A stretch of 64,000 nt of DNA from Acytostelium subglobosum LB1 (GCF_000787575.1 NW_012236527.1:62001-126000), one strand, 5' to 3'; counted from the first letter of the stretch, positions 48,954 to 61,909 are shown. Notes: a model not told the origin generated them from the letters alone. A program made the numbers and translations.

Positions 48954-51353
48954 CTAGAGCGATCTATTCCTGTCGTCAGCATAGTCGTCGTCATTATCCA
49001 GTAGATCATGGATTGATGTGAAGGAGGAGGAGGAAGAGGAGGAAGATGAGGAGGAAGAGGAGGAAGGGGAAGGGGAATCGATTTGCTTTCTTTTCTTGTT
49101 GTCATTGTTGTTGTCACATCTGTGAAGTATGTCAATGGTCTCCATTTTATCGGTGGCATCTTGTTGTGTGGCAATGTCCAGTGCAAGCTTGACTGATGCC
49201 CCCTTGCTTATTAGATACTTGACAAAGTTGGTCTTTCCAGAACGTGCTGCCAAATAGAGTGGAGTATGTCCTTGTCCATCCATATCATCAATATTGCCTC
49301 TATATCCCTCCATTATCAACTGACCCATCATCACTGTTCCCCATTGTACCGCCAGATGTAATGCGTTCATTTGGTCCTGAGTCTAAATGTGTCCAAGGTT
49401 AGTAAGTGATCGATTGATCCAGTGATTGATTGGATAACATACCTTGACAGTCAATGAAGAGTGTCCTCCTTTGATCAGTAACCGAACGGTCTCTGTACGT
49501 CCATCACGAATGGCATAGTGGATTGGAGTTTGACCGGTGTGATCTTGTGCATTGGCATTGGCACCATGTTCTAAAAGACAGCTGACCGCCAGATCGTTGC
49601 CAAGTAGTGATGCGGCATGCAATGGAGTATGTCCCTCATTGTCGACGACCTCGACATCGGCACCATGTTTGATCAGTAACTTGACGATTGTGATGTGGCC
49701 CATTACCGCGGCGTGATGCAGCGGTGTATAGTTGTGCTCGTCAAAAACGGTGGCCTTGGCATCATTCTCTAGCAACATCTGACAGATTCGGTCAAAGCCT
49801 TTGATCGAGGCGATGTGCAAGGGTGTCTCGTCACTCGTGTTTAGTCGGACGTTGACCTCGGCGTCGCTCTCCAACAGCGAGCGTACAATGTGGGCGTGGC
49901 CACTCTTGCATGCGGCGTACAGGGGCGAGACACCATCGTCATTGACCAGATTGGGGTCGGCATAATGCAATAGCAGGTACTCGACAATGTGAAGACTGCC
50001 CAGAAGGGACACGGCCAGAATAGGTGTGTTTCCGCGACTGTCGCGGATGTTTGGGTTGGCGCCACTGTCCACCAGACGACGCACCTGGAACTCGTAGCCA
50101 AGCACGGCTGCGGTGAACAGCAGGGACAGTCCGCTCATGTCGCGGAAGTTAACATCGATCGAGTTTGGATCGTCTGGATCATAGCGCAGTAGACTACCAT
50201 CAGAGTCGTGTGGACTCAATAGTATCCTATTCCAAATTGATGCCACCGTTGGTGTCTTGTCAACCATGCTGATGCTGATGCTGAGGCTGTTGTTGCCTGA
50301 GCGATCATTGATGTATAGGCTCGTGTTGTGACTGCTCTCCTTGAGTTGGGTCTGGCTGTGCGACGACGATGTGATCGTCTTGGATTCGGACGCGGAAAGC
50401 ATCAGGGGTGAGGGGGCCATGTTGATCGCGGCATTTGGTGTCGCCGATGATGTCGCTGCGGGGGTAGTCTGAGACTGAAGATCCAAGAGTGACGTCAAGG
50501 AGTTGCCGCTACTACTGCTGTCGGGCAAGACAGGCTTGAACTCCATGTATCTGGCCTTGGCACGTCTGTTTTGGAACCATATCTGAACGGAACGTGGTGA
50601 GATGCCCAGCTCACTGGCCATCTGATTACGTAGATTAAGACTTGGATGTTGATGACTTATAAATATACTCTCGAGCAGCCTCAATTGCTCAGGTGATATC
50701 CTCTTTCTCTTCTTTTTCAAAGGGTCATCATCTCCTGTCTCTGTTAACATTTGTTGTTGTTGTTGTTGTTGCTGTTGTTGTAGTTGTAGTTGTTGTTGCT
50801 GTTGCTGCTGTTGTTGTTGTTGTAAAAGAAGTAGTTGTTGTTGGTGTTGTTGATGTGGCTGAGATTGTTGAGGATGTGGCTGTGGCTGAGGATAGGGATG
50901 TTGTTGATACTGTTGATATTGAAGTATCTTTTGTGGTTTGATTTGTCTTTGTAGATATTGTTGTGTCGCATATATATCATTGTTGTTGTTGTTATAAGTT
51001 GGTTGTTGTTGTGGATAACTATGAGCATGTGTATTTGTTGTTGAAGTAGTAGAAGTAGAAGTAGTAGAGGGAATACTGGTTGTCCTTCTATGAACACTTG
51101 TTGGTGAATGTGGATGTGGATGTGGAGTATGAGCTTGAGTTGGATGTTGAAAGTAGTATGTTGGATATGTCGATGGACCAACGTGACTATATGGAGGTGG
51201 AGGTGGTGGCGCTACTACTCCAACTCCACTCTGTTGTATATGTCTGCTAGTATGATCCCATTGTTGCTGTTGTTGTTGTTGTTGTTTATGTTGTTGATGT
51301 TGCATCATTATTTGTATTTGATGATTATGTGTATTTGATGGTGTAGACATCAT
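48954..51353 (-). CDS. warA: Wariai-type homeobox protein with ankyrin repeats
   Basis: Exons 51353-49443 and 49382-48954 give 779 residues. Residues 1-200 are Gln/His/Pro/Thr-rich runs. The homeodomain spans about 211-268 (KKKRKRISPEQLRLLESIF; VQIWFQNRRAKARYME). About nine ankyrin repeats run from about 395 to 730, with clear units such as GNTPILAVSLLGSLHIVEYL, DETPLHIASIKGFDRICQML and GHTPLHAASLLGNDLAVSCL; the last repeats lie in exon 2 (DQMNALHLAVQWG). The tail is Ser rich. In D. discoideum the homeobox-ankyrin gene wariai limits anterior prestalk fate, and this combination is rare outside dictyostelids. The orthology claim rests on domain architecture. Confidence 0.93.
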
Positions 51354-51834
51354 TCATTCATTCATTCATTCGTTTCAATAATTCATTTATCTCTTTAATA
51401 GTATATATATATATAAACTTGAATGGTTTAATGCTGGAATAATTGAATGTAAGTATGTGGATGGATGTGGATGGAGGTGTTCCACTTTATCGCTTGACAT
51501 CACACAACCCCCGAGAACGATGTAACCCACACTCAATGAACATAATGAGCCCTGATGATGGGGCTCACCCCCCAACAAACAAACATTCATTCACCACACC
51601 ATTCGATACAACCGCTCATCACGTTTCAACTAATCGTTCTCATTTGGTACAATTCCATTCAAAATGGTATTTAACCATCAAAGTACTGCAGATAGATACA
51701 AGATATTTATATATAAATGTGGAGTGGTGTGTGTGCGTGTTGTGTTGTAAATCACAACAACCAAACCAACCAACCAATCACTTTGATTGATTGATTGATT
51801 AACTTGATTGATTGACTGAAGGAGGTTGGTTGAG
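51354..51834. other. intergenic between the homeobox and gelsolin genes
   Basis: 480 bp. It contains a hairpin TGAGCCC (51546-51552) / GGGCTCA (51561-51567) and ATATATATA near 51404. A 115-codon plus frame (51443-51790) has no family signal. Probably the promoter of the homeobox gene and the 3' UTR of the gelsolin gene. Confidence 0.4.
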
Positions 51835-54800
51835 TTATGACTCGTCGAGTTCAGTATTGTTGTTGATGTTGTTGGTGTTGTTGACATCAGATTCTACCTC
51901 GACCTCGTCCTTGACCTCGGCATCGGCACACTGTTCAGTGTTGTTGTTGCTGTTGTTGTTGTCAATAGTGGTTACACTGCTAAGTCCACTCTTGTTCTTT
52001 GGTGTGTAGTCCTTCAAATTGGTGTTGGATGGTATCCTGATCGGAGATCCATGTGATCCTGTTCTGTTGTGTTTACCATTCCTCTTCCTTGGACTATGGT
52101 TGATTATATTATTATTGTTGTTGTTACTATTATTATTATTGTTGTTGTTGTTGTTGATGTTGGCTGTGTCTAGACTGAATGGAGGTGGAGGTAGTTCACA
52201 TGATTTGGATATTGGTGCACTGGATATTGGTGTGTTGTTCTGGCTTAGACTTCTGTTTCTTGGCTTCTTCTTCTTGTTGCCCTTCTTTGAGGCTGATTTT
52301 GGACTGCCTTGGAATGCTGGATAGGCAAACAAAAGGTCACCACTGTCTGACAACATCACCTGCTCCTCTGCCTTGACCTCCTCAGTAGCAGGCATTGTTG
52401 GGGAGACCACTATAGTAGTTGTCATTGTTGACGTTGATGTTGTCTCTGGCTCTGGGACAACCTGGTCTGGTTTTGTCTCTGATGCTGGAGGTGTGACCTC
52501 GACAGGCTCATCAACCAACTCTGTGTCCTGAGTTGGTGGCTCAACTGCCTCTTCCAAGGCAACTGGGGTAACTGACTCTGGTGCGGGCGACTCCACCTCG
52601 ACGACTGGTGACTCGGCCACCACTTCAGGGGCAGCTTCGACTGTTGGTGATTGGACGGGAGCAGCTACTGGCTCAGTGGTCTCAGAGACCAGAGCAGCTA
52701 CGGCCGCAGCGGCGGCGGCAGCCTTCTCATCCTCCAAAGCCTTTTGTCTTCTGACTTCCAGGGGATCGACAAACACCTTTGGTGGAGATGCCTTCCAAGA
52801 CATGAATGCAGATCTGAACAATAATGGCTCATCACCGTCGGTGACGACAATCACCTCTTGGTCACTTGAACGACCGTCCTCTGCTGTGGCAATGTACTCT
52901 TGAGCGACGTCCATTGTAAGTTTGAACTTTGACTCGGTGGTCTTGCAGCCCTTCCATACGTAGACGGCGTTGTAGCGATCGAGTATACAGCTCTCCTCGT
53001 GGTTCAAGTCGACCTGAGCGAATGGCTTGACCTCGTCCGCCTTGAAGATGCCACTGTTCTCTGTGCACAAGAACAACTTGGTCTTCTTGGGCTTGGCGTT
53101 GGTGTCCTCTTCAGCGTAGTCAAGCTTGCCACCGATGATCTTCCAGAAGGACTCGGGCTCGCTTCCCTCCTCAATCTCGCGCATGCCCGACTCATACTCT
53201 GGGGGCAAGAATGTGTAGAGGTCTGCTGCCAGCTGTCTCTCCAACTCGCTGCTGGCCTTGCCGTGCCACACCAATATACACTTCTTTGGTATAATGATTG
53301 AGAATGAATCTGTTGAACATAGTCTTGCCGCTGATATCTCATTCAGCTCTGTTCCACGAATGTTTCCTTCCACTCCACGTACCTGGAACATCATTGGTCT
53401 TGACAATGATAACTCGTCCTGTGAATGAGTGAGGGCGAGGGTTAGGCAAGGGTTGCGACAAGGGTTGAATGGTCAATACTTACATTCAATACGATGGTCT
53501 CTCCTTCGAACAGTTGGATGAACTCTTGTGGCTCCTTGTTCTGTGTGATACGGAACTCGATGGGATCGTCAGCTTGGAGCGCTTGCATCTTCTTTTGAAT
53601 GTCCTTGAATAGTCCAAACTTGTAGGAGATGTAGTTACGACTGCTTGAATAGCATCCCTCCCAATAGAAGATGATGGACTTGATCGAGTTCTTGCCCTCG
53701 GGACGATAGATGTAGTTGCAGACGTATGAGCGGTTCGAGAAGAAGATGCCAAAGTCCTCCTCCTCAACCTTCTTCCACTGGCCCTTGACACAGGACCACA
53801 CCAATCTCTTGCCCTTGTTGTCGTTGGCGCCGAGCTTCAGACCGAGGACCTCCTTGTCGGCGTGCATCTCCTTCACGTCAAAGGTGAGCGCCTCCTTCTT
53901 CTTGCCCAGATTCAGATAGGACTGGCCCGGTGCGCGCTCCTTCTCCTTCCACTGCTTGAACTTGCTCTTGAACAGACAGCCCTCGGCGCCGTCAAACTCG
54001 GCCTGGATAATCGTGTTGCTGGGTCGCTCAAACATGGTGAGGAAGCGCTTGGCCAGCGTCATGGACACCTCCTTCTCCTCCATCGACGACTTGTCGCCCT
54101 GCCACACGTACATCTCAAACTCGCAGTCGAGGATGAAGCAGCTGGTCGACACAAGCATCTCCTGCGTGATCTCTGGCTCCTCGATAGGTATGCAATTAAG
54201 CTTGCCATCGACCTTGCCAACGCGATACAAAAAGTAGTCTGGTCCGCGCTCAGTTCCATCCTCATCAAGCAACAAGTCGCTACTCTCCAGTCGCACATTA
54301 AGCTTTGCTCCCTTGGCCACACCCAGGCACCAAAGGAAAGTTGGATGTTCCTCGCCAACCTCTGTGTTTGAGTATGAAGGTTAGTCGTGGGTCCAGCGAC
54401 TTGGGCAGTCCGTATCATCACTTACCAAGTGCTTGTACAGCTCTCTGACAACCGATCTCGGCCTTTAGACGCTGAGCCATTTGGATGGCCTTGGCCTTCT
54501 TTTGGCTGTGACATTTGTCAGTGGCCCAGACAAACATGTAGCTGTCGCTCTGCATGATGAATGCGTCGGACTTGTTCAAAGACTTGTGTGTTAATGGTAC
54601 AGGGATGAAGTAGAATGGCTCCTTGCTGCCAGTGACCTGAATCAACTTGGCTCCATGATGCAACACCACCGATGACACAACGGGTTGTGCTGCTTGCTCG
54701 GATTGAACTGATGGTGATTGTGGTGCAGCAGGTGACTGTGTTGCCGCTTGTGGAGTTACTGTTGGAGGAGTCTGTTGTTGTTCAGATTGATCAGGTGTTG

Positions 54801-55191
54801 TTGTTGCTGGCAATTGAGTTTGAACATCCTCACTTGGAACATCATCAACTGTCTCTGTTGACGTCTCCTCCTCCTCCTCTGCTGATTGCTGTGGCTCTTG
54901 CACCTGCTCTTCTTGACTAATATTACACTGATTGTCTTCTTTTGTTTGTTCATCAACATCCTCGATGTCGTTATTGTTGTCGTTGTTGACTGGCTCATCT
55001 TGTGAAGGTTTGGCTTCATCAGGTGAGGCAGAAGAGAGTTCATCATGATGGTCAGACTCTTTCTCCACCTTTTCCTCAACAAGGTCTTGTTGTTGTTGTT
55101 CAACAACCTCTCTGTCCTCAACTACATCATCATCAACAACAACCTTTTGTTCCAGTTGAACAGAGATATCTTCTGATTCAACAACCTCCAT
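51835..55191 (-). CDS. gelsolin/villin-related protein, GRP125-like
   Basis: Exons 55191-54426, 54361-53484 and 53418-51835 give 1075 residues. The first about 175 residues are very acidic and Gln rich (EVVEQQQQDLVEEKVEKESD). Gelsolin-like repeats follow: GSKEPFYFIPVPL...YMFVWATDKCHSQKKAKA; DYFLYRVGKVDGKLN...DCEFEMYVWQGDKSSMEEKE; KRLVWSCVKGQWKKVEEEDFG...IIFYWEGCYSSSRN; MMFQVRGVEGNIRGTEL...CILVWHGKASSELERQ; and KKTKLFLCTENSGIF...YNAVYVWKGCKTTESKF. That makes about five. The tail of about 320 residues is Ala/Pro/Glu then Asn rich, with no villin headpiece seen. Length and layout recall Dictyostelium GRP125. Likely role: actin-filament binding, possibly Ca2+ regulated. Confidence 0.88.
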
Positions 55192-56098
55192 TGGTGTATC
55201 TATCTATCTGTCTATCTATTTACTTGTGTTGCTACAAATCTTTTTAATGATAAAAACAAGAGTGATTGTTAAATGTTGATTGATTGACAAAGAGAGATTC
55301 TAAATTAATTAATTGATTGATTGATTGGTTGTTGGTGTTGGGATCTTGGTTATTATTATAACAACTCTCTCTCTCTCTCTCTCTCGTTGTTTGGTGTTTG
55401 AGTGATAACAAAATGATTGTTGTGTGTGTGTGAGTGTTGTTGCAAAGTACATGTGTTTGAAAGATAAACAACACAATTTTATTTGAAAAACTAAAAAAAT
55501 TCAAACAAAAGTGACCTTTTGAAAATAGATAGATTATTTATCTCTTGGACAATTCTTTGTATCTTCTAAATGATCATACATATCATTATCACCATAAGCA
55601 GGATCAATTACCCAACTATATCCATTATTTAAAGGATTTATTATTTGTTAGTTTCTCTCATAATAATAATAATAATAAATATAAAAACTTACTTTACATC
55701 TACAAAATAAATCAAAGATTGTATTAATTAATCGTATTATTATGAATTGCGAATAGGTATCTGACAATGGTTGGTCAGATAATTGACATTGCTGAACAAC
55801 CTCTCCTTTTTTTCAAATAAGGAGGGTAATTACCAAAAGTGGAAGTTGGATAACTTATCAAAGACGAAGTTATAGGACCAATCCAACTTGTTTGTTGCTT
55901 CAGAGTGAGAGATAGAGATGTTCAACGAGGACTTTGAAATCAGATAAAATGAAGTTCGAACTTTTCAAAAACTTCGTCTTAAAACTGGATACAACTTGGT
56001 TCAGTACCTGTCTGATCACTTACAACATTATTGTGTACTTATATCTGTCTATCTGTTTATCTAAATATATATATAAAGGAGGAGGGAAGGAAGAAGTA
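55192..56098. other. intergenic: divergent promoters of gelsolin and NDUFA6
   Basis: About 900 bp, AT rich, with CT and TTGATTGA repeats. Short frames (55545-55727, 55934 onwards) are AT-derived Tyr/Asn/Ile sequence. No gene seen. Confidence 0.5.
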
Positions 56099-56561
56099 AT
56101 GTCATCCAATCTACTTGCTATAAAGACATTGAGACCTGCAGTGGTCAGTCCATCATTGGACGCTGCTAGAAGAAGATGCTTCAAGCTGTACAGAAACACA
56201 ATCAGATCATTGCCCGTGCTCGTTCAATACTACAACCTCTCATACAACATTGATGACATGAAGAAGAGAGTTAAAGGTATGTGTTAGTTATGACACTGGC
56301 ACTGGGCACAGGTACAGATAACTTACACGATCGTGTCTCAATCATTCATTATATGTAGCCGACTTTAAACAATATCAATCAGTTGCAGACAAGGGAATGT
56401 TGGATAGATTTGCATTCATTGGTGAGACAGAGTTGTTTGATGCAGTGTCATTGCTCAAGACTAGAAGTCACGTCGTCAACTACTTTGAGGAACCAATCGT
56501 CGTTCAGAAGCAACTGAGCGAGGGTGAGGATCTGTTAAAGACATTCTTTGCCAAGATTTAA
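56099..56561 (+). CDS. ndufa6: respiratory complex I subunit NDUFA6 (LYR-motif protein)
   Basis: Exons 56099-56276 and 56359-56561 give 126 residues. The LYR signature is clear: DAARRRCFKLYRNTIRSLPVL, with Leu-Tyr-Arg followed by the downstream Phe-like position. TELFDAVSLLKTRSHVVNYFEE matches the conserved end of NDUFA6. It binds the mitochondrial acyl carrier protein at the matrix arm of complex I. The in-frame upstream extension to 55934 is AT-derived leader; the ATG at 56099 follows a purine-rich AGGAGGG context. Confidence 0.9.
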
Positions 56562-56946
56562 AACAACATCATCATCATCATCATCATCATCAATTGATGA
56601 ACATACACTACAGTGTAACTCGATCAATCAATCAATCAATCAATCGATCATTCATTCATTCATTCATTCAATCATTCAATCAATCAATCACAACAATGTA
56701 AGCTTACACTTCGATCATTTATAAATAGCAGTAGACATAGCATCAGCAACAGCAGCATCTACAATAAACAGCTATATATATATATATATACATACTAGAC
56801 CATCGACTGAACAGATACCCTGCTTCTGCCCATGACATACCCTCACACAGATACCCTCACACAGATACCCTCGCACACTTACCCTCGCACACACTCACAG
56901 CCACAATTCCTAACTTCATTCATCCATTCATTCATCCAATGAGCCA
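56562..56946. other. intergenic with simple and tandem repeats
   Basis: It contains TCATCA (56566-56592), CAAT/CATT tetramers (56621-56692), a TA run (56773-56789) and a 14-bp tandem repeat at 56837-56896. No gene seen. Confidence 0.5.
56837..56896. repeat. 14-bp tandem repeat (about four units)
   Basis: Units ATACCCTCACACAG (two exact copies at 56837-56850 and 56851-56864), then two diverged units with TCGCAC. Upstream of the FNIP-like gene. Confidence 0.8.
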
Positions 56947-58569
56947 ATGATTATAACAATGGATACACTACCATTCATTGTACTACGAAATATAGTTAAT
57001 AATATAAATGACAATAGTGATAGGTTGATGCTGTCATTGGTGAATAATAGATTGTTTAATAATAGACATTCATATCTATGTTTCAACTCTGATCAACTAC
57101 CATGTTATACAGCATTCTACAATGACAACAACAACAACCTCACACTTAGATCATATCAACATATAATCAATAATGATATAAACAATAAGTTACAATCAAT
57201 ATTAATCTATTCCAATGTCGACTATTCAAGAAGGTTGATTGCCAAGTATGATTGTTCATTCTACATTGGTATGTGTATATGTTGACGTCGAGACTATCCC
57301 ATGGCTCACTCACTCACTCACTTAATCAATCAATCAATCAAAGGTGATAATGATTTAATGTACAATGACTGGAGGAAAGATGTATTGGATATTAAGAACA
57401 TTGGAAGTATTAAGTTTATTGATTGTGATGATAGTCCACTTAATCAAGCATTCTGGGATGATATGCCAGAGTTTATCAATACATTGCGAGCAAGAGGTGT
57501 TGTGGATATACATCTATTCTCATTCAGTGATAGGAACAAGTTGAGACTCAATCACATTGCCCTAAGTCACTTGGTCATTGACGACTTTGATGAAGAAGAT
57601 TACAGATTGGAGCCAGACTCACTGCCCCCAACACTTGTTTCACTCAGTATACAACGTGAGGCCTATATCGATCCTGCCGCCTTACCACCATCACTCAAGT
57701 CCCTAAGTCTGTCCGAGTTCCCAAATGATCAACCGATTGATTGTTCCAAGCTCCCATCATCGTTGACCAAGCTGGTCCTTGACCACTGGCCCACGCATGT
57801 TCTAGACAACCTTCCTTCCGGTGTCACCACCCTAGACATCTACAGATCAATGAAACCTTTCGTGATCAAGCACACACCATTGCAATATCTTCGCACAGTA
57901 CACTCGGTGAGGGACCTTACCGAGCATCCCCTCACTCATCTACGTGATCTTACAATCAGTCGAGCCAGCCACAAAGAAATGTCCAAAATGACATCTATCA
58001 CCTTACCAATTCTACAGAGCCTGACAATCGTTGGATTCATCAACAGTGATGAGGATGGTGATCAATCAATAGACTTGTCAACATTGCCGTCATCATTGAG
58101 GTCTCTGGCAATGCATGTTGATCGACGTATCATCGGACTTCCTTGTGGACTGGAGAAGTTAGAGTTAACATTCAACAAGAAAGACTATGGACTGCCTAAA
58201 TGTGTGCAGCTCACCAACGTCAACAGTCTCACAGTCATATACTACCAACGTCCACTCGAGCCCAATGACATCCCAACGACCGTAACAGAGTTGACATTAC
58301 AGAGTTACTCTCAACAATTTGATCCAGCAGTGTTACCAACATCAATACGCAAGTTGACATGGAGTGGTGGTGCATACTTCAACATCAGACATCTGTTACA
58401 TTATCTACCATTGACAATCTTAGAGTTGGACCTCAATCACTCATTGTTCAATCTACTTCGTATCTCTGACACGTTGTTCTTCAACAGGCAACACTTTACA
58501 ATCAACTCTGGATTCATCGATATGACGACGATCCAATCAATGGTGACCGCAGATATTACTCTTAGGTGA
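56947..58569 (+). CDS. FNIP-like leucine-rich repeat protein
   Basis: Exons 56947-57268 and 57344-58569 give 515 residues. The N-terminus has an F-box-like helix pair (MDTLPFIVLRNIVNNINDN, then LMLSLVNNRLFN). The rest is a chain of about 20-25 residue repeats with the pattern LPxSLxxLxLSxxPNDQPI: for example LPPTLVSLSIQ, LPPSLKSLSLSEF, LPSSLTKLVLDHW, LPSGVTTLDIY, LPSSLRSLAMHV and IPTTVTELTLQSY. This matches the FNIP/LRR families hugely expanded in dictyostelids, probably substrate receptors of SCF ubiquitin ligases. An alternative start 12 bases downstream is possible. Confidence 0.85.
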
Positions 58570-58663
58570 TCCAAACAACAACAACAATATATTATTAATT
58601 AATGTGATTGTTTCTTCAAGAACTGGCGGAACACAGTGAAGTATTCGTCATTTTTTGCAGTGA

Positions 58664-61046
58664 TCATAACATAGTTGATCCCTTTGGTGAAGTCTGGGAC
58701 TGTCTCTGACTTTCTCTTCTTGTTCTTCTTCTGATCCACCTTTTCTTCCTCTCCTCTTCCTCCTCTTCCTCCTTCAATTCTTCCTCATCCACTTCCTCTT
58801 TCGCATCTTTCATAACTGAATCATGTTCTTTCTTGAGATCCATCTCCTTGAGAAATGTGTCTCTCATTGTGTTTGTGAGACGCTTGGTGCTCTGAAGGAC
58901 AATAGAGTATTGATCAGGCTGGATTCCAAGGATTCTGGCGAGCTTTACTTCTTTGTTGTTCTGCAGTTCGTTCTTCCTGAGAGTATTAGAGTTGTCCGTG
59001 AACTTCATAGAGTTGAACAGGTATCCAATTTGATCCAGTGTAGTGGCTGCAGACCTGGCAACAATATCCACCTTGCCTCCCCTATAATTTAGAATGATTG
59101 TTGAGGGGTTCATTGAGCCTGTTGTTTCGGGCTCATGATGTGGTGGGCGATTGACAAGATCGATACTATTGCTGATGGAGAATATCTTATTGTTAAGATC
59201 CAAAGGGAAAAAGTGAGATGACCGACCAAACAATTGACCAAATGTGATTGGCTGGGAGGGGAGCGGACCAACGTGAGTTGCATTGGGCTTTGGATCGGAC
59301 ATAATTAGATGGAAAGAGATCATTCGTGCTGCCTGGTAATGAGCACAAAAGGTTTCAAATTGCTCGAAACCAAAATCGCCATCTTGAACCGTGTTGAGCG
59401 CAAGTTTGAGGTTGTAATAAAGTGGGCGTAGATGAGAGACGTAGAGGTTGTCTGGTTGGTAGTCGACATAAATGTAGATAAAGTAGGGAGGAAGCTTAAC
59501 AACATTATTGTCTAGAACCAGGAGTCCATTACTTTGCAATTGTTCAAAGGTGATGTCGGTGTTTGGAACCTTAGTATTGAGACTGAGTGAGATTCCAGTG
59601 AGGGAATAGGCAATGATAATTGGATAGATGTTCTTGTCGATTCTTCCATAGTGTTTGAGGAATCGTTCTCTGGTCGACCCAAGAATATCGCTGGTCTTGT
59701 TGAGTGGGTTGCCATTCTTGATTGATTTGATCATGATGGAAAGCGGTCTAGGCCAGCCACTGGTGAACATGAGCGCTCTCTCAATGTATTGGTTTAATAC
59801 AATGCCGGCTGACTCGCAGACTCTTTTGACCGCATCTTGCGACAAAAAAGGAAGAGGGATACTAGTGAATGGATGAGAAGAGTCCTTATGGATCACTGTG
59901 GTAATGTCTCCAATTACAGTGCCACAGAGAGTGATGTTGAGGAAGAATGGGAGTGGTGCATTGGTAAGGAGGCCAGCTAGATTGTCACGTATGATTGCCT
60001 TGAGTACGGATCTTCTCTCATCTGGGTCTTTGCTATCATTGAGTGTGCGTTGAAACTCATCCAAGCCCAGGTTGATCAAGATGAGTTTGGACTTGTCTGT
60101 CATGGAGCCCAGATTGTCACAGGTAACAATGGAAGGATTCTTACTCTTGATCCACGCAGAGATATACTCGAAGCACAGTTCTATAGTCAAGGTGTGAATG
60201 TCAAAGGAGCTTGCAAAATCGAAAATGAATTTGTCGAATGTAGATTTNNGCAAGTACCATCCACAAAGTACCGATATAGTATTCGAGTCGATAAAGTGAG
60301 GACTGTGGTGCTGTCTTGAAGCTTCTCCCTGTTGTATGGTGTTGTGCTGTTGAAGGAGATGTTGATGTTGACCTGATTAACTGGCAATAGATGGTCACCT
60401 GCAGTTCGTTTAGAGATTGCCTCGAGGACCCTGGTCTTTCCAATACCAGGTGCCCCATATATGACATTGAAAGGGTGATTATCTTTGATGCCATCACCGT
60501 TGTGGCTCAGTCTCTCAACTGCACTTGATACTATCTTGTCCAGCACCGTACCTCTGCCTTCCAGGGATAGCTTTATCGAAGTGAGAGGTCGAGCATCTGT
60601 GGGTTCTCCATACTTGGTGAGGAACCATTTAAGGACCTGCTCAACATGTGCGCAATCACGTTCTATATATTGAGTGTGTATGTTAGTATTGAATGAAGAC
60701 GCTGCACCGATATTGTTTGTACTTACTTGCTTTGAGTCGTTCTTGCAGATCATCCCACAATGATGAGGCGAATGGTTGATTGTTGCAGTACTGGACAAAG
60801 GTGTCTTTACTCTTTGCTATGTCCAAGAGTTGTGGACCATTTCTAAACTCATACTTTGATGTATCAGCACTCTTCTCTTCTTCATCAGGTGTGGAATTCT
60901 TCTTATAAGCAATCCACTGAGAGGTGTGGCTTTTGGTCCATAAAGAGACGCCTACATAGAATGTATTATGACACAATAATATCAATACAAACTACAAACG
61001 AAAGATACATACTGATCTTATCAAACTCGGAAACAGGGAGAGACAT
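58664..61046 (-). pseudogene. P-loop NTPase locus, possibly Crinkler-like, interrupted
   Basis: The locus starts at ATG 61046 with a 34-bp exon (MSLPVSEFDKI), a second exon 60951-60727 (SLWTKSHTSQWIAYKKN) and a long third part from 60662. A Walker A motif FNVIYGAPGIGKTRVLEAI lies at about residues 152-170. An ATPase-like region follows, then a part with GFEQFETFCAHYQAARMI, and an acidic/basic low-complexity tail. The layout (small head, STAND-like P-loop, variable C-terminus) resembles Crinkler-type effector proteins known from dictyostelids and chytrids; that assignment is tentative. The reading is interrupted about twice, and undetermined assembly bases account for at least one of these. 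It may therefore be whole in the real genome. Confidence 0.4.
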
Positions 61047-61825
61047 GTACAATTGGATGAATAATATGAAGTTATAATAATTATGAACAGAGATAAGAGT
61101 GATATATGTATGTGGATAATGATGATGTAGGTACAGATAAGAGATAATAAGAGTGTATGTAGACAAGTGAACTGTGTGTTGTGAGAACTACATCTTTTTA
61201 AAGATAAAATATGTATTTATTTTATCATCCCACCACTCTCAATACAATGAAGAGAATCAATCCTATTCAATGATAATAATATATTATATTATATTTATAT
61301 CTGTACTTGGCAATAGAGTACTGAGAGACACAACTCAACTTGAGAAGTTTACAATTACAACCCGAATCAAAGTGGAGTGTAGATGTCCAACTGAACAGCC
61401 AAGGTAGTCAATGCTAAACAACACCAGCATCATGATACTACTACGACCACAGTGGCGACTACAGATTGATCTTGGTTGTCTTCATGATGATGATGTTGTC
61501 AGGTGCATTATCACACCACTTCACAATCAACACAATTGTCGACATTAACGAATGCATCGATCGAAAGCCACAACAACAGCCACTGGACTAGCAATCACTG
61601 AAACAACAGTTGCCTCGAAACTGGCACATCTGAGCAGTAATCAAGCGACATGAGATGCCGCAGTAGTGGCAGAGGGGAGAGTCGTGACAGTCGTGGCGAT
61701 CATGACTGAGGAGACCCTGGCGACCATCATGACTTATGCCAAATCACTATGTCCATGCCCATTACGATGAGGATGAAGATAATACATGCAACACTTTACA
61801 ATCAACTCTGGAATTATCTGCAATG
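61047..61825. other. non-coding stretch left of the GC-rich islet
   Basis: No gene seen. The first 300 bases are AT rich (promoter-like for the P-loop locus). From about 61400 the sequence turns to mixed composition with GTGGCGA/CATGA motifs and no open frame. It contains a 25-bp match to the end of the FNIP-like gene at 61788-61812. Confidence 0.4.
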
Positions 61826-61870
61826 TCACCGTTCCAAAATGATCCAATTACACATATGTGTGTATTGTGT

Positions 61871-61909
<39 letters not shown>

